From Fibrobacter sp. (GTDB taxonomy: Bacteria; Fibrobacterota; Fibrobacteria; Fibrobacterales; Fibrobacteraceae), in contig JAKSIC010000005.1 in assembly GCA_024399015.1 (NCBI GenBank), positions 80,065-144,064 of the forward strand: a DNA stretch of 64,000 nt, in the 5' to 3' direction. Both the position numbers and the translations under genes were made by a program. Positions 40,712 through 49,182 of this stretch are shown one piece after another (positions within the stretch are counted from its first letter, which is position 1; every line of letters starts with the position of its first letter). The notes under the pieces were generated by a model. The model was not told the DNA's origin, did no database searches, and was given only the letters and a program-made list of their open reading frames with translations.

Positions 40712-42577
40712 TTACTGAATCAGGCTGTTTTTCTTTTCCACGAACTGCAGGAATTCGTCCATGGGAATAGCCTTGGAGAAGTAGAATCCCTGGATATAGT
40801 CGATTCCGATTGCCTTGAGAGCGTCAGCCTCGGCAGCAGTTTCCACGCCTTCGGAAACAACGTGGAGGCCCATTTCGTGAGCCATCTGAACCACTGTACG
40901 AACAACGTGCTTTGCCTTTTCCACTTCGAAGAAAGCCTTTGTCAAATCGTAGTCCATCTTCACGATGCAAACAGGCATTTCCACGATGTACATCAGGTTG
41001 GATTCACCCTTGCCGAAATCATCCAGGGAGAAGGAGCAGCCAAGGTCCATCAAGGTACCCATGTTGCTGAGCAAGTTCTTCTTCACGTTCAGCGTTGCTG
41101 TTTCAGTGATTTCAAGATTGAAGGCGGAAGAGGGAACCTGGTATTCTTCCATGATGGCGTGCAAGCGGTTTGCCAAGTCCACCTGTTCGCATTGCAACAC
41201 AGAGAGGTTCACTTCAATGTACTTGACGCCAGCCTTCTGCATTCTGCCAGTTGCGATAAATTCGCAAGTCTTCACAAAGACGCGTTCGCCCAAAGCCAAA
41301 ATGCTACCGGATTCTTCAGCCACCGGAATAAAGTCGTTGGGGTAAATCAAGCCACCGTCTCTGCGGCGGATACGGACCAGAGCTTCGGCAGATTCAAACT
41401 TGCCACTGTGAACGCTGAAAATGGGCTGCAGGAACACTTCCACACGATCTTCAGTCAAAGCCAGGTTGATTTCTTCCTGCATGTTTTCGTGCAGAAGGAA
41501 GTCGTCAATCATGTCCTTGGAAATTTCGATTCCAGTATCAGGAACCTGACCATTGAACTTGTTGAAGAAGTACTTGAACACCTTGGTCAATCTTGCAGAT
41601 TCCACCACGTCCAAGCCGTTTTCCATACCCAGGCCCTGGATGTTCTTAAAGTAATCAGAAGAACGCTGCTGTTCGTTATGGATCCAACGAATCAAGCGGT
41701 TGTAGCGACGACGGTCCTCAGTAATCATCATAAATTCGGGACCGAGAAGCTTAAAGAACAAAACACCGTCACGCACATTGGAACGGTGCATCAAGCGGTA
41801 AATATATTCGGAGGTTTCCGGGGAAATATCGTCCATGGAGAACTGAATCACATGGAACTTTTTCTTCAGGTTGAAACGCTGCTTGAGGTAAGCTTCCAAG
41901 GCGTAGCCGTTAAAGCATCCCAATTCGCGGTTCAAGTTCACTTCCGGGTTTTCCAAGGCGGCATAAAGAATCATCATGCCCAAGGAAGTGGCAAAGCCCA
42001 CTAGCAACTTTTCCGGATCAAAGAACTGCCAAATGGCGGCACCAATCCAAAGCAACATCCAAATGACGATTGCAGACCAACGAAGCTTGGGAATTCTCTT
42101 CTTTTCGGAGAAAGCCACCACCATAATGGCAATAAAGTTCACGGCACAGCATCCGTAGGCGAAAATTGCGCCGGGGCCATAGGTGTACATGATTCTTCCG
42201 CTGGAATAAATATTCAGCGGCAGCAGGAACATGGCCAAGCATTCTACACCAATGACACCAAAAAGGATCTTTGTGGCCTTCCAATGGCGTTTTTCATCCA
42301 CCACGTCGTGCAACAAATAAAGCAGAGCTGACCAACATTCAATAACAAGGGTTGCGATGTACAATTTGCAGATACCCATCACCACCATAGGGTCCCAAGT
42401 ATCCTGATGCGCAATGCCAACGAGAGAAAGAATATCCAGGACCAAAAGGATAATGGTCACAATCAGCATATTCTTGAAGATTTTTTCACCATAAAGGCCG
42501 AGCTGTTTTCTTCCGGAATACAGCACCAGCAGCAATATGCTGACGACAAGACCACAACATTGACATTCAATATTCAT
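40712..42577 (-). CDS. Membrane-anchored degenerate GGDEF plus EAL domain protein
   Basis: This 621-residue protein has about seven N-terminal hydrophobic helices (roughly 1-210), a degenerate GGDEF domain whose signature is replaced by LGPEF, and a C-terminal EAL domain (about 370-620). The EAL part has SAEALVRIRR, EITETA, SLDDFGKGESN, KMDYDL, SEGVET and QGFYFSKAIP, so most phosphodiesterase residues are present. It is predicted to degrade or sense cyclic di-GMP at the inner membrane. The ATG at 42577 is preferred over an in-frame TTG at 42598 because a TATTATAT promoter element lies almost on top of the latter. Confidence 0.9.
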   Translation of the reverse strand: MNIECQCCGLVVSILLLVLYSGRKQLGLYGEKIFKNMLIVTIILLVLDILSLVGIAHQDTWDPMVVMGICKLYIATLVIECWSALLYLLHDVVDEKRHWKATKILFGVIGVECLAMFLLPLNIYSSGRIMYTYGPGAIFAYGCCAVNFIAIMVVAFSEKKRIPKLRWSAIVIWMLLWIGAAIWQFFDPEKLLVGFATSLGMMILYAALENPEVNLNRELGCFNGYALEAYLKQRFNLKKKFHVIQFSMDDISPETSEYIYRLMHRSNVRDGVLFFKLLGPEFMMITEDRRRYNRLIRWIHNEQQRSSDYFKNIQGLGMENGLDVVESARLTKVFKYFFNKFNGQVPDTGIEISKDMIDDFLLHENMQEEINLALTEDRVEVFLQPIFSVHSGKFESAEALVRIRRRDGGLIYPNDFIPVAEESGSILALGERVFVKTCEFIATGRMQKAGVKYIEVNLSVLQCEQVDLANRLHAIMEEYQVPSSAFNLEITETATLNVKKNLLSNMGTLMDLGCSFSLDDFGKGESNLMYIVEMPVCIVKMDYDLTKAFFEVEKAKHVVRTVVQMAHEMGLHVVSEGVETAAEADALKAIGIDYIQGFYFSKAIPMDEFLQFVEKKNSLIQ

Positions 42578-42622
42578 ACACAACCAAAACTTTTGCAAAT
42601 ATATAATAGTTTATTCAAAGAA

Positions 42623-42653
42623 ACCCTGTCAACGATGGATTCGTTAACAGGGT
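42623..42653 (-). terminator. Hairpin terminator after the GH44/51-like gene
   Basis: ACCCTGT-c-AACGA pairs with TCGTT-a-ACAGGGT around TGGAT. On the minus strand it is followed by TTTCTTTG. Confidence 0.75.
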
Positions 42654-42697
42654 CTATTTGTATGCCTAATAAAGAGATATGTGATTTATCTCAACTT

Positions 42698-45600
42698 TTA
42701 GCGGAGGCGGCGCAGGCCCTTGGGCATGGGCACTTCGGTTCCATCTTCCTGCAGGAGGTAGATGTTGTCCAGGCTGATGTAGCCAACGCCGCTATGACGG
42801 GCGCGGAAATTAATGGTCTTGATCTTTGTAGGATCCAGCTGGGGAATGGTCTTGCCCCAACCTTCCTGGCTCATGTTTTCCCAAATGAGGGTGTCACGAA
42901 CCCAGCTGCCGTGAGTATTGCGAAGGCGAACCATGAACTCGTCGTAGTCCTTCACCTGATCGCTCTGCACCTGAACTTCGATGTAGCCATCGGGATTGTT
43001 GTGGTTGGTGGCGTAATCAAACACCACACCTACAGACTGTTTGATTTCCTGGGGAACAACGTAGTAGGCGCCAGAGTAGTTGGGCCAGCCAAGAGTAGGC
43101 GGCTGCTCAATGTGGAAATCATGACGGATAAAGCCACCATGGGGCGGATTTCCGTTGAAGACCTTGGCACCCATTTCTGTATTGCCTTCGCCCACCACCG
43201 AGAACCAATCCACGGCATCGACGCCGTTATCAAAGTTCTGCAGAATGCTTGTGGTACGATAGGCGCCACGCACGCGGAACGGAATCTTCTGCACAGTCTT
43301 TTTGCCGCCAAGGCCCGCAACCGTCAATTCAATTTCAGTACCCTTGGCACCGGTACCCTGCACCACCACAGGCGTCGTCTTTGCATGTTCGGGCACGGGA
43401 ACCTTCACATGGAAACTTTCGATGGAGGCGTCCCACTTGCCGTCATCAGGCGTAACGTTCACAGTCATGGCGCTGCCGTTCTTTCCAAAGCCAGGAATCT
43501 TGAGGGTAGCGCCCGTCAGCTGACCATTCTGCTGAGTCACGGTGCCAAACAAGTCCAGTGTATCGCCACGCATCATGACCTTCTTTTCAAGGGCTGCTGC
43601 AAGCACCACGGGAGTTGCGGCATTCTTTGCAGAAGCCTTATCACCACCAACAATGCGGGGGTTAATCTGGGCAACCGCAAGGCCAAAGGCCGGAATGGTA
43701 ATATCACGAAACTTGGTGGGATCCAGGCGACGACCACTGGGACCCATCTTCGGATAGGGATAGGCGTTCTTCTGGTCGCCAATCCACTTGAACTGATCTT
43801 CGCCAAAAACGTTCACTTCGGTACGGACATTTTCGGCCTTGCTGTCGGCACTAGCGGAAGCGCGATCAATTTGAACAACCTGGGGAGTATCAGACAAATT
43901 CACCATCAGCACTCGAGCAGAATCCGCGCCATTAGCGCCCTTCTTCGCCAGGGCATAAGCCACAACTTCAGAATTGGAACTTTCCACAGGAACCACAGCA
44001 AAGCCGTCTTCCAGGAACTGCTTGAAAGTCATATACACGCCGTAGTATTCCGCGGTAGGCTCCAGAGATTTCCACTTGTTCCAGGAACCTTCCTTCAGAA
44101 GGGCGGTCATACTGATGGTGCCCCAAGTATCGTCCGGGCTCTTGAAGAGGTTTCCGAAAGCGTCCCAAGGCAGCACCTGCAAGCGGTCACCAAAACGCAC
44201 CGCATGCTGCGCAAAAATCATAGCCATGGCCGTTGCCTGGGGGTAATCCATCAACAGGCTGTAACCCTGAACGTTGGTGCTGAATTCCGAAAGGAATACG
44301 CGGCGCTTTTCTTCGCCAGAAGCAGAAGGAACCTTGTCCACGCCAGGCAAGTGACGCTTCATCCAGACATCCAGCGTATCCATATTGGGGCCCACATCCA
44401 GCATCGCCTTCAGCATGTCCTTGGCGTTGGCGCCATTGGGAGTCCAGTACGGGTAATTATGCAAGTCCACTGCATCCAGGTAGCGCTTGCCATCGGCAAT
44501 TTCCGCCTCCCCCACAATGCGGAGGAATTCTTCCATCCAGTACTTTCCATCCAGAATGCCGGCGCCCTTCTGCATCATCTTGTGAGTACTGAGCAGCGGT
44601 CCATGCAAAATGATCGTGGGGTCCACCGCCTTCATGGCGCGGGCGTATTCCAAATAACGGGCCGCATAATGGCGTGCAGAAATAGGGCCAGATTCTTCCC
44701 ATTCGCCGTCCAGTTCGTTACCGATTTCCCACTGCTTAATATTGTAGCCCTTAACCTTGTTTGCGTACTTCACCCAGGCAGCAGCTTCCTTAGAAGTACC
44801 GGTACCGGCGTTCACGCAAATCACAGCCTGGGCAGGCTTGCCGTCAGCAGACTTGGGCAGGCCATTAATGTAGGTCATGAATTCTTCGAAATGCCAGGGA
44901 ATGTTGGTCCAGTCGGTGCGAGCCTTGTCGCCATTGCGGGTGGACATGGCATACATCTTGTATTCATTACCGGCCAGCAAATCCGTGCCATCGCTGAACA
45001 TCTTCATCTCGCGAATCTGCACGCCCTTACCCGGCAAGTCCTGCAACTTAAAGCGGATGGCCACATAACGAGTGCGCACAGACTTGCCCTTGTACAAAGT
45101 TTCCGGGCCAGTCACCTTCACGTTGGCTTCCAGCTTCAAGTCGTTGGTCAGGGCCTGATGCACACCCGGATATTCCGCATAATCCGTAGTCCAGTATTCA
45201 TACCGGAATGCCTTGGGGCGCAAATCACCCCAGCTAATCTGCAGGGAATCAATGTTTTTCTTTTCGGGGAATTCCACCACAACCCAAGGCGGATCGTTGG
45301 GGTCTAGAATCTCGCCCCACCACATGGTTTCCATCTTGCCATCGGCCAAATGACTGCGACGCACAAAACCGTAATTGTCCTTGGTGGTGCCGCGGTAAAT
45401 AGTTTCACCCAAGAAACCCGGAGCATACTTGCCCTCTTCTTCCGTAGTGATCCAAAGGCCCGTGCTATCGTACTTGCCAATACCATTCCAGTGGTAGTCA
45501 TTACTCAAGCTGCCGTTGGGGAAACGGAACAAAGTATATCCACCGTCCACCAAGGCATCCGTCATATCGTAATAACGGCTAGGCGGATTCCAGATGGCCA

Positions 45601-45745
45601 AATCCGCAGACATCATATTATTCTTGTTAATCACCACACCCGGCTTGGTATCATCCACCTTAATCACCGTCTGTGCCGCTTGGGCGGTACCCGCCAAACC
45701 AAGAGCAGCAATCATCGCCGCCGACAAAACAAATTTCTTTTTCAT
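42698..45745 (-). CDS. Secreted clan-A glycosidase (GH44/GH51-like) with inserted discoidin-like domain
   Basis: This 1015-residue exported enzyme has a signal peptide ending AQA. The barrel begins near residue 40 (DGGYTLFRFPNGSLSNDYHWNG), is interrupted at about 117-255 by a discoidin-like module (VVVEFPEKKNIDSLQISWGD, RYVAIRF), then resumes. The likely acid/base is E344 in WEIGNELDG and the nucleophile E487 in FLSEFS. A beta domain follows, then a C-terminal jelly-roll (about 820-1000, ending ISLDNIYLLQEDG) resembling CBM11. No sorting tail is seen. The family is either xyloglucanase-type GH44 or arabinofuranosidase-type GH51, and I cannot decide between them from sequence alone. Confidence 0.8.
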   Translation of the reverse strand: MKKKFVLSAAMIAALGLAGTAQAAQTVIKVDDTKPGVVINKNNMMSADLAIWNPPSRYYDMTDALVDGGYTLFRFPNGSLSNDYHWNGIGKYDSTGLWITTEEEGKYAPGFLGETIYRGTTKDNYGFVRRSHLADGKMETMWWGEILDPNDPPWVVVEFPEKKNIDSLQISWGDLRPKAFRYEYWTTDYAEYPGVHQALTNDLKLEANVKVTGPETLYKGKSVRTRYVAIRFKLQDLPGKGVQIREMKMFSDGTDLLAGNEYKMYAMSTRNGDKARTDWTNIPWHFEEFMTYINGLPKSADGKPAQAVICVNAGTGTSKEAAAWVKYANKVKGYNIKQWEIGNELDGEWEESGPISARHYAARYLEYARAMKAVDPTIILHGPLLSTHKMMQKGAGILDGKYWMEEFLRIVGEAEIADGKRYLDAVDLHNYPYWTPNGANAKDMLKAMLDVGPNMDTLDVWMKRHLPGVDKVPSASGEEKRRVFLSEFSTNVQGYSLLMDYPQATAMAMIFAQHAVRFGDRLQVLPWDAFGNLFKSPDDTWGTISMTALLKEGSWNKWKSLEPTAEYYGVYMTFKQFLEDGFAVVPVESSNSEVVAYALAKKGANGADSARVLMVNLSDTPQVVQIDRASASADSKAENVRTEVNVFGEDQFKWIGDQKNAYPYPKMGPSGRRLDPTKFRDITIPAFGLAVAQINPRIVGGDKASAKNAATPVVLAAALEKKVMMRGDTLDLFGTVTQQNGQLTGATLKIPGFGKNGSAMTVNVTPDDGKWDASIESFHVKVPVPEHAKTTPVVVQGTGAKGTEIELTVAGLGGKKTVQKIPFRVRGAYRTTSILQNFDNGVDAVDWFSVVGEGNTEMGAKVFNGNPPHGGFIRHDFHIEQPPTLGWPNYSGAYYVVPQEIKQSVGVVFDYATNHNNPDGYIEVQVQSDQVKDYDEFMVRLRNTHGSWVRDTLIWENMSQEGWGKTIPQLDPTKIKTINFRARHSGVGYISLDNIYLLQEDGTEVPMPKGLRRLR

Positions 45746-45831
45746 AAAACTTTTTCGAATTTTAAATTTTCAGATTTTATAGTATCAATCTAAAAATAAA
45801 TTCTTTAATAAAATCCGAGCAGCCTATCATA

Positions 45832-46054
45832 TCAGCCAATACCGCCCGTACTATGACCATTTAGAATGTAACGAGAGGCCAGTTGCAAAAATACGAACCT
45901 TTGGGACGCTTGATATTCAAGGGGCTTTATCAGAACCACAAGCACCATGAAGCAGCAATACATTATAATTTGTGATACTTTCCATCGGTTTGCCAAAAGA
46001 TAAAATCGCCAAACAACCTACAAGAAGTAGGCTTTTAAGAATCAACTTTTTCAT
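45832..46054 (-). pseudogene. Decayed alpha/beta hydrolase (lipase/esterase-like)
   Basis: On the minus strand a 45-codon frame (45917-46054) starts MKKLILKSLLLVGCLAILSFGKP, a signal or lipoprotein signal. It continues NYNVLLLHGACGSDKAP, where LLLHGA is the oxyanion-hole strand of alpha/beta hydrolases, and then stops. In the next frame the sequence goes on with QLASRYILNGHSTGGIG, which contains a nucleophile-elbow-like GHSTGG, and stops at 45832. The distance between these motifs is far too short for an intact enzyme, so an internal deletion plus frameshift is likely. AAGGA precedes the start, which lies nine bases after the unknown lipoprotein gene. Confidence 0.5.
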
Positions 46055-46063
46055 CTTTTTTCC

Positions 46064-46972
46064 TTAGTAGCTTACGCGCTCGCCATTCACACTTAAAAAT
46101 TCAATTCCATATTGCCTAGAATAAATCATTGTGATGGGATCTTTAACAATTTCTTTTATTCTATAGTCAATTTTTTGAATTGTTCCATTAATTTCCAATA
46201 CATCTCCCCACAGAGAAAACACCCTATGTTCCAAATAACTTTTGGACCATTCAGGATGTTCTATCACATCTTTTTCCTCGCCATCCACCCAAAGACTTAT
46301 TCCTAGTGAGTCACTTTTCAAGGCAATGCAGAAAATTTCATTACCCCAAGCCCGCAAATCATCACATTTTTCGATCCATTTCAAATTCTTATCAAAACGC
46401 TTATACGTAATAGTTCTTTCATTCGTATCTAGGATTGCATATTGGCAAGAGTCGCCCGAAAAAGCCATACTTTTTCCCATTGCAAAAAAATCACCATTCA
46501 ACCAAACACGAAGTTTCTTTGCATAGAATCCAATCGAGCAGGATTCAAAAATTTCCTTAACTTTTATTTTTTTACACTCATCTTTAATTTTCCAAAAAGA
46601 AAAATACGTATCGGAGCTACCACCCCAAACCGTTGAGTCATTCAATTGTCCTTCAAAACTTCCTTCGCCTTTTTTATTATCCAGGGAATCACACCACACG
46701 GGGCCTTCTTTTTGGGCCTGATAATTATAGAGGCATAATCTATTGTGGCCACAATCTCCTATTTCATCGTACGAGCCATTCCACCCTTCTGTAACTTCGC
46801 TCCAACATCTATAGTCATAAGCCATAGCCAATGAATCATCAACAAAACCAATAAGTTTCGATTGAGTACGACTTTGATTCCATTCAAAAGTCACATCATC
46901 CGCACATCCCCCCAGCAGTCCAACTACAGTCAGGCTCATCAAGAAAATCCAGGCTATACTCCATCTACCCAT
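46064..46972 (-). CDS. Uncharacterised lipoprotein, 302 residues
   Basis: Taken from the ATG at 46972, the protein begins MGRWSIAWIFLMSLTVVGLLGGC, a lipoprotein signal with lipobox LGGC. The mature part is rich in W, Y, C and D with several short cysteine-spaced stretches (CWSEV, GDCGHNRLCLY, CDSLD). I see no known domain. An earlier in-frame ATG at 47029 would add 19 residues and overlap the small ORF upstream. It is followed at once by the decayed hydrolase, so the two were probably an operon. The A+T-richer composition than the flanking enzymes hints at recent acquisition. Confidence 0.7.
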   Translation of the reverse strand: MGRWSIAWIFLMSLTVVGLLGGCADDVTFEWNQSRTQSKLIGFVDDSLAMAYDYRCWSEVTEGWNGSYDEIGDCGHNRLCLYNYQAQKEGPVWCDSLDNKKGEGSFEGQLNDSTVWGGSSDTYFSFWKIKDECKKIKVKEIFESCSIGFYAKKLRVWLNGDFFAMGKSMAFSGDSCQYAILDTNERTITYKRFDKNLKWIEKCDDLRAWGNEIFCIALKSDSLGISLWVDGEEKDVIEHPEWSKSYLEHRVFSLWGDVLEINGTIQKIDYRIKEIVKDPITMIYSRQYGIEFLSVNGERVSY

Positions 46973-46988
46973 ACAGTCTCTTGATTTT

Positions 46989-47108
46989 TTAGCACACTCT
47001 TTCCAAAAACAATAAAAAGAAATCTTCATATTCTTCAGTCATCTTGCCTAATTCAAGGATGTTCTTTGCCGTATTATCACCAACATGTTTTTCAAGAAAT
47101 TTATACAT
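46989..47108 (-). CDS. Possible small ORF, 39 residues, upstream of the lipoprotein
   Basis: A short frame begins MYKFLEKHVGDNTAKNILELG and ends FFLLFLERVC. It is charged and helical with a hydrophobic end. Its stop lies 16 bases before the preferred start of the lipoprotein, compatible with translational coupling. AGAGAGG is present but is better spaced for an in-frame TTG five codons earlier. It could be chance, or the 3' remnant of an older gene. Confidence 0.35.
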   Translation of the reverse strand: MYKFLEKHVGDNTAKNILELGKMTEEYEDFFLLFLERVC

Positions 47109-47231
47109 GAATCCGTTCAACAATCCTCTCTAATCATAGAAAATTTTCAAGTCCCTGGACTTGTTTTTGGTTAGCCCTCTTATTAAATAATTTGCGTTTT
47201 TATATCCAGCTTGTAACACAAAGGAGTAAAT

Positions 47232-47402
47232 ATGAGCAAGATTGAAGTTATGAATACCGAATATATTGGGGAATGGGAATCAATCTATAATCCAAATTTT
47301 AATTATACCGAATTCGGTACAATTAAAAATGCCGCCGGTTCCAACAATTTCGTTCTATCAACAACTCAGCAACATGGAATCGTTAAACTCCGTCCTGATT
47401 AA
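47232..47402 (+). CDS. Small ORF with a strong ribosome binding site, 56 residues
   Basis: The frame begins MSKIEVMNTEYIGEWESIYN and ends HGIVKLRPD. AAGGAG stands six bases before the ATG. The peptide is polar, with no signal or membrane segment, and is rich in asparagine, threonine and aromatic residues. Two adjacent hairpins lie just beyond its stop. It sits alone between oppositely oriented genes. I recognise no family. It might be a regulatory or precursor peptide, but no modifying enzyme is nearby. Confidence 0.5.
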   Translation: MSKIEVMNTEYIGEWESIYNPNFNYTEFGTIKNAAGSNNFVLSTTQQHGIVKLRPD

Positions 47403-47431
47403 TACCCATTAAATTAAAGATGAACCGTCAA

Positions 47432-47469
47432 CTTGTGCAAAATTTGCACAAGCTCCTTTTAAAGGGAGC
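47432..47469. other. Two adjacent hairpins between the small ORF and the AbiE genes
   Basis: CTTGTGCAAA pairs with TTTGCACAAG (47432-47452), and directly after it GCTCCTTT pairs with AAAGGGAGC (47452-47469, one bulge). Neither has a following T-run, so they may act as a bipartite terminator or as a boundary element. Confidence 0.5.
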
Positions 47470-47505
47470 GAATTCGCCACATTTTAAAGTTGTCAAATTT
47501 GACTT

Positions 47506-48315
47506 CTATCTCTCCAGATTATTGACAAATTTCAGAAGGCCTTCACAGATTTCGTGAATGTCGTTATCAAGCCACCTTTGTCTAGAATTTCCAAATCTTT
47601 TTATGTATTGCGAGTCCTTAAACGTAAGATCCAACCGCTTAACAATCTCGTCAAAAGAACCTTCCCTCATTTCTTCATCTTCAAAAATCAGGATTCTTAC
47701 AACGGCAGCAAGTTTAGACTTATCCACAACATCCTTAAGAAAGAACATGTCAAAAACGTCCTTAAATCTTCTGCTGTAAGGTCCAAAAATAAGAAGGGAA
47801 CGAAGTTTTTCTGCAAAGGCCTGCTCCACGGAATTTTTCAGCAGACAAACACCCTGTTCATCAAAAGCAACATCAAAACAAAATTCCTCTTGCGTCAGTT
47901 CCAGACGTTTGTGCACACCAAAATCTATTTTGCATTTGAGGGTCGTACCAAAATTATCAGCAATCTTTAAAGAAGCACTTTTTCCATGATAGTCTTGATG
48001 CTTCAGTTCTTCCAGAACTCCGTCAATGACTAACGAAACTCCATCCAAGCAATTCAAGCTTTCAACAAATTTTTGAATGGAGGAATCCTCCAAAGAATAG
48101 TGGATAAAATCCAGATCAAGATCTTGTGTGGAACGGCGGATGTTTTGCGTTAAACTTTGCATAACGACTCCACCCTTAACAGTCACATTCTTTCCGAACG
48201 GACTCAAAGAAATCGCCTTAAGCACAACATCTTGACAAACTCGTGCAGAAGCAAGTTCAACAGACAAACCGGACTTCTGATAGGAGGCTATCATTTCTTT
48301 GAAGTTAAGAATCAC
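47506..48315 (-). CDS. AbiEii-type nucleotidyltransferase toxin
   Basis: This 269-residue protein has the AbiEii/DUF1814 nucleotidyltransferase core: VTVKGGVVMQSLTQNIRRSTQDLDLDF, with the GG before the S and the D-x-D pair after R-x-T. Later segments such as SVEQAFAEKLRSLLIFGPYSRRFKDVFDMFFL match the conserved K-L-x-x-L and R-x-K-D-x-x-D motifs. Members add nucleotides to tRNA or other targets and cause growth arrest and phage resistance. Its start overlaps the AbiEi-like gene by four bases (ATGA), so toxin and antitoxin are translationally coupled. The active site looks intact. Confidence 0.9.
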   Translation of the reverse strand: MILNFKEMIASYQKSGLSVELASARVCQDVVLKAISLSPFGKNVTVKGGVVMQSLTQNIRRSTQDLDLDFIHYSLEDSSIQKFVESLNCLDGVSLVIDGVLEELKHQDYHGKSASLKIADNFGTTLKCKIDFGVHKRLELTQEEFCFDVAFDEQGVCLLKNSVEQAFAEKLRSLLIFGPYSRRFKDVFDMFFLKDVVDKSKLAAVVRILIFEDEEMREGSFDEIVKRLDLTFKDSQYIKRFGNSRQRWLDNDIHEICEGLLKFVNNLER

Positions 48316-48872
48316 AGAACCTCTTCATCAAGGGCTTTTTTGATCATCTTGCTTTTAGGAAACTTTTCTGCATATTCCTGAATACGCCACAGCTCAAGAG
48401 AATTGACCAGCCCACGATACTTCAGCAAGATTTCCTTATACAGATCGTAAGGCATGGTGTTCTTATTACGCAGCAATTCGATTAACATCCGTTCGCGATC
48501 ATAGATTCTGAACTCGTAGCCATCAACAGACTGCGTCTGGGCTCCTAGTTCCAGCAAATCATCACGAACATAAATTTGAAACACGCGGGGGTCCGAAATT
48601 TTCGCAGCCTTTGACTTTGTCGCCATACTGTACTTTTCCGGAATCACATCGGTAAACCCGTGATAATAAAACGCATACTCCCCTGCAATAATCGCATTGG
48701 GATACTTCGCAGAAATCAAGGCAATCTCGGGGACATTCGGCTCTGCAGCATAAACGCCCTCCTCAACTTTAAAGAGCGAACCTGTTTCGACAGCCCTTTG
48801 CACCTGATATTGGCTACCACACTCTCTTAGGCATGCACTATACGTTTTTACAACTTTATATTCGTTCGCCAT
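48312..48872 (-). CDS. AbiEi-like antitoxin/transcriptional regulator
   Basis: This 186-residue protein has an N-terminal winged-helix-like segment (YSACLRECGSQYQVQRAVETGSLFKVEEGVYAAE) followed by the AbiEi domain (AGEYAFYYHGFTDVIPEKYSMAT, YDRERMLIELLRNKNTMPYDLYKEIL). It is the cognate neutraliser and repressor of the AbiEii toxin encoded just downstream. The promoter contains a 9-bp inverted repeat at 48930-48954 that fits an operator for autoregulation. Confidence 0.87.
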   Translation of the reverse strand: MANEYKVVKTYSACLRECGSQYQVQRAVETGSLFKVEEGVYAAEPNVPEIALISAKYPNAIIAGEYAFYYHGFTDVIPEKYSMATKSKAAKISDPRVFQIYVRDDLLELGAQTQSVDGYEFRIYDRERMLIELLRNKNTMPYDLYKEILLKYRGLVNSLELWRIQEYAEKFPKSKMIKKALDEEVL

Positions 48873-48929
48873 ATTTTTCTCTATGCGTTCAAAATATAAA
48901 AGTAAACCTTAGCTCCGTCAATACATTTG

Positions 48930-48954
48930 TCGGTAAAAGTTAAATTTTTACCGA
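48930..48954. promoter_or_regulatory. Inverted repeat in the AbiE promoter
   Basis: TCGGTAAAA (48930-48938) and TTTTACCGA (48946-48954) form a perfect 9-bp inverted repeat with a seven-base spacer, about 58 bp upstream of the AbiEi-like start. This is the expected layout for AbiEi binding. Confidence 0.6.
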
Positions 48955-48977
48955 TATTTAGAAAACTCATAAAATGC

Positions 48978-49002
48978 AACTTGTCGGAATTTCCAACAAG
49001 TT
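48978..49002. promoter_or_regulatory. Second palindrome in the 310-bp AbiE/GH43 intergenic region
   Basis: AACTTGT-C-GGAA pairs with TTCC-A-ACAAGTT around one central base, with one mismatch. It lies between the divergent AbiE and GH43 genes and could be an operator or a hairpin. Nothing else in 48873-49182 is recognisable. Confidence 0.5.
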
Positions 49003-49182
49003 CATGTTAGAAAAAATATCGAACGAGAACAGTCTCGTTGTGTAAGATTCCGTTTTTTTCGTTGTTGTGAAGTGGTTAGAAATTCTCAACGAAACATTTG
49101 AGGTTCCACCCTCCATATTTTCACAACCTATGGATTTAGCGTATTTTCGTAATAGGTAATTACCAAAACATTGGGTGCGAAT

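Noticed and set aside
42407..45307. A 966-codon open frame on the plus strand opposite the GH44/51-like gene
   Set aside because: Antisense shadow. The minus-strand gene has a signal peptide, catalytic motifs and a terminator, while this frame has none.
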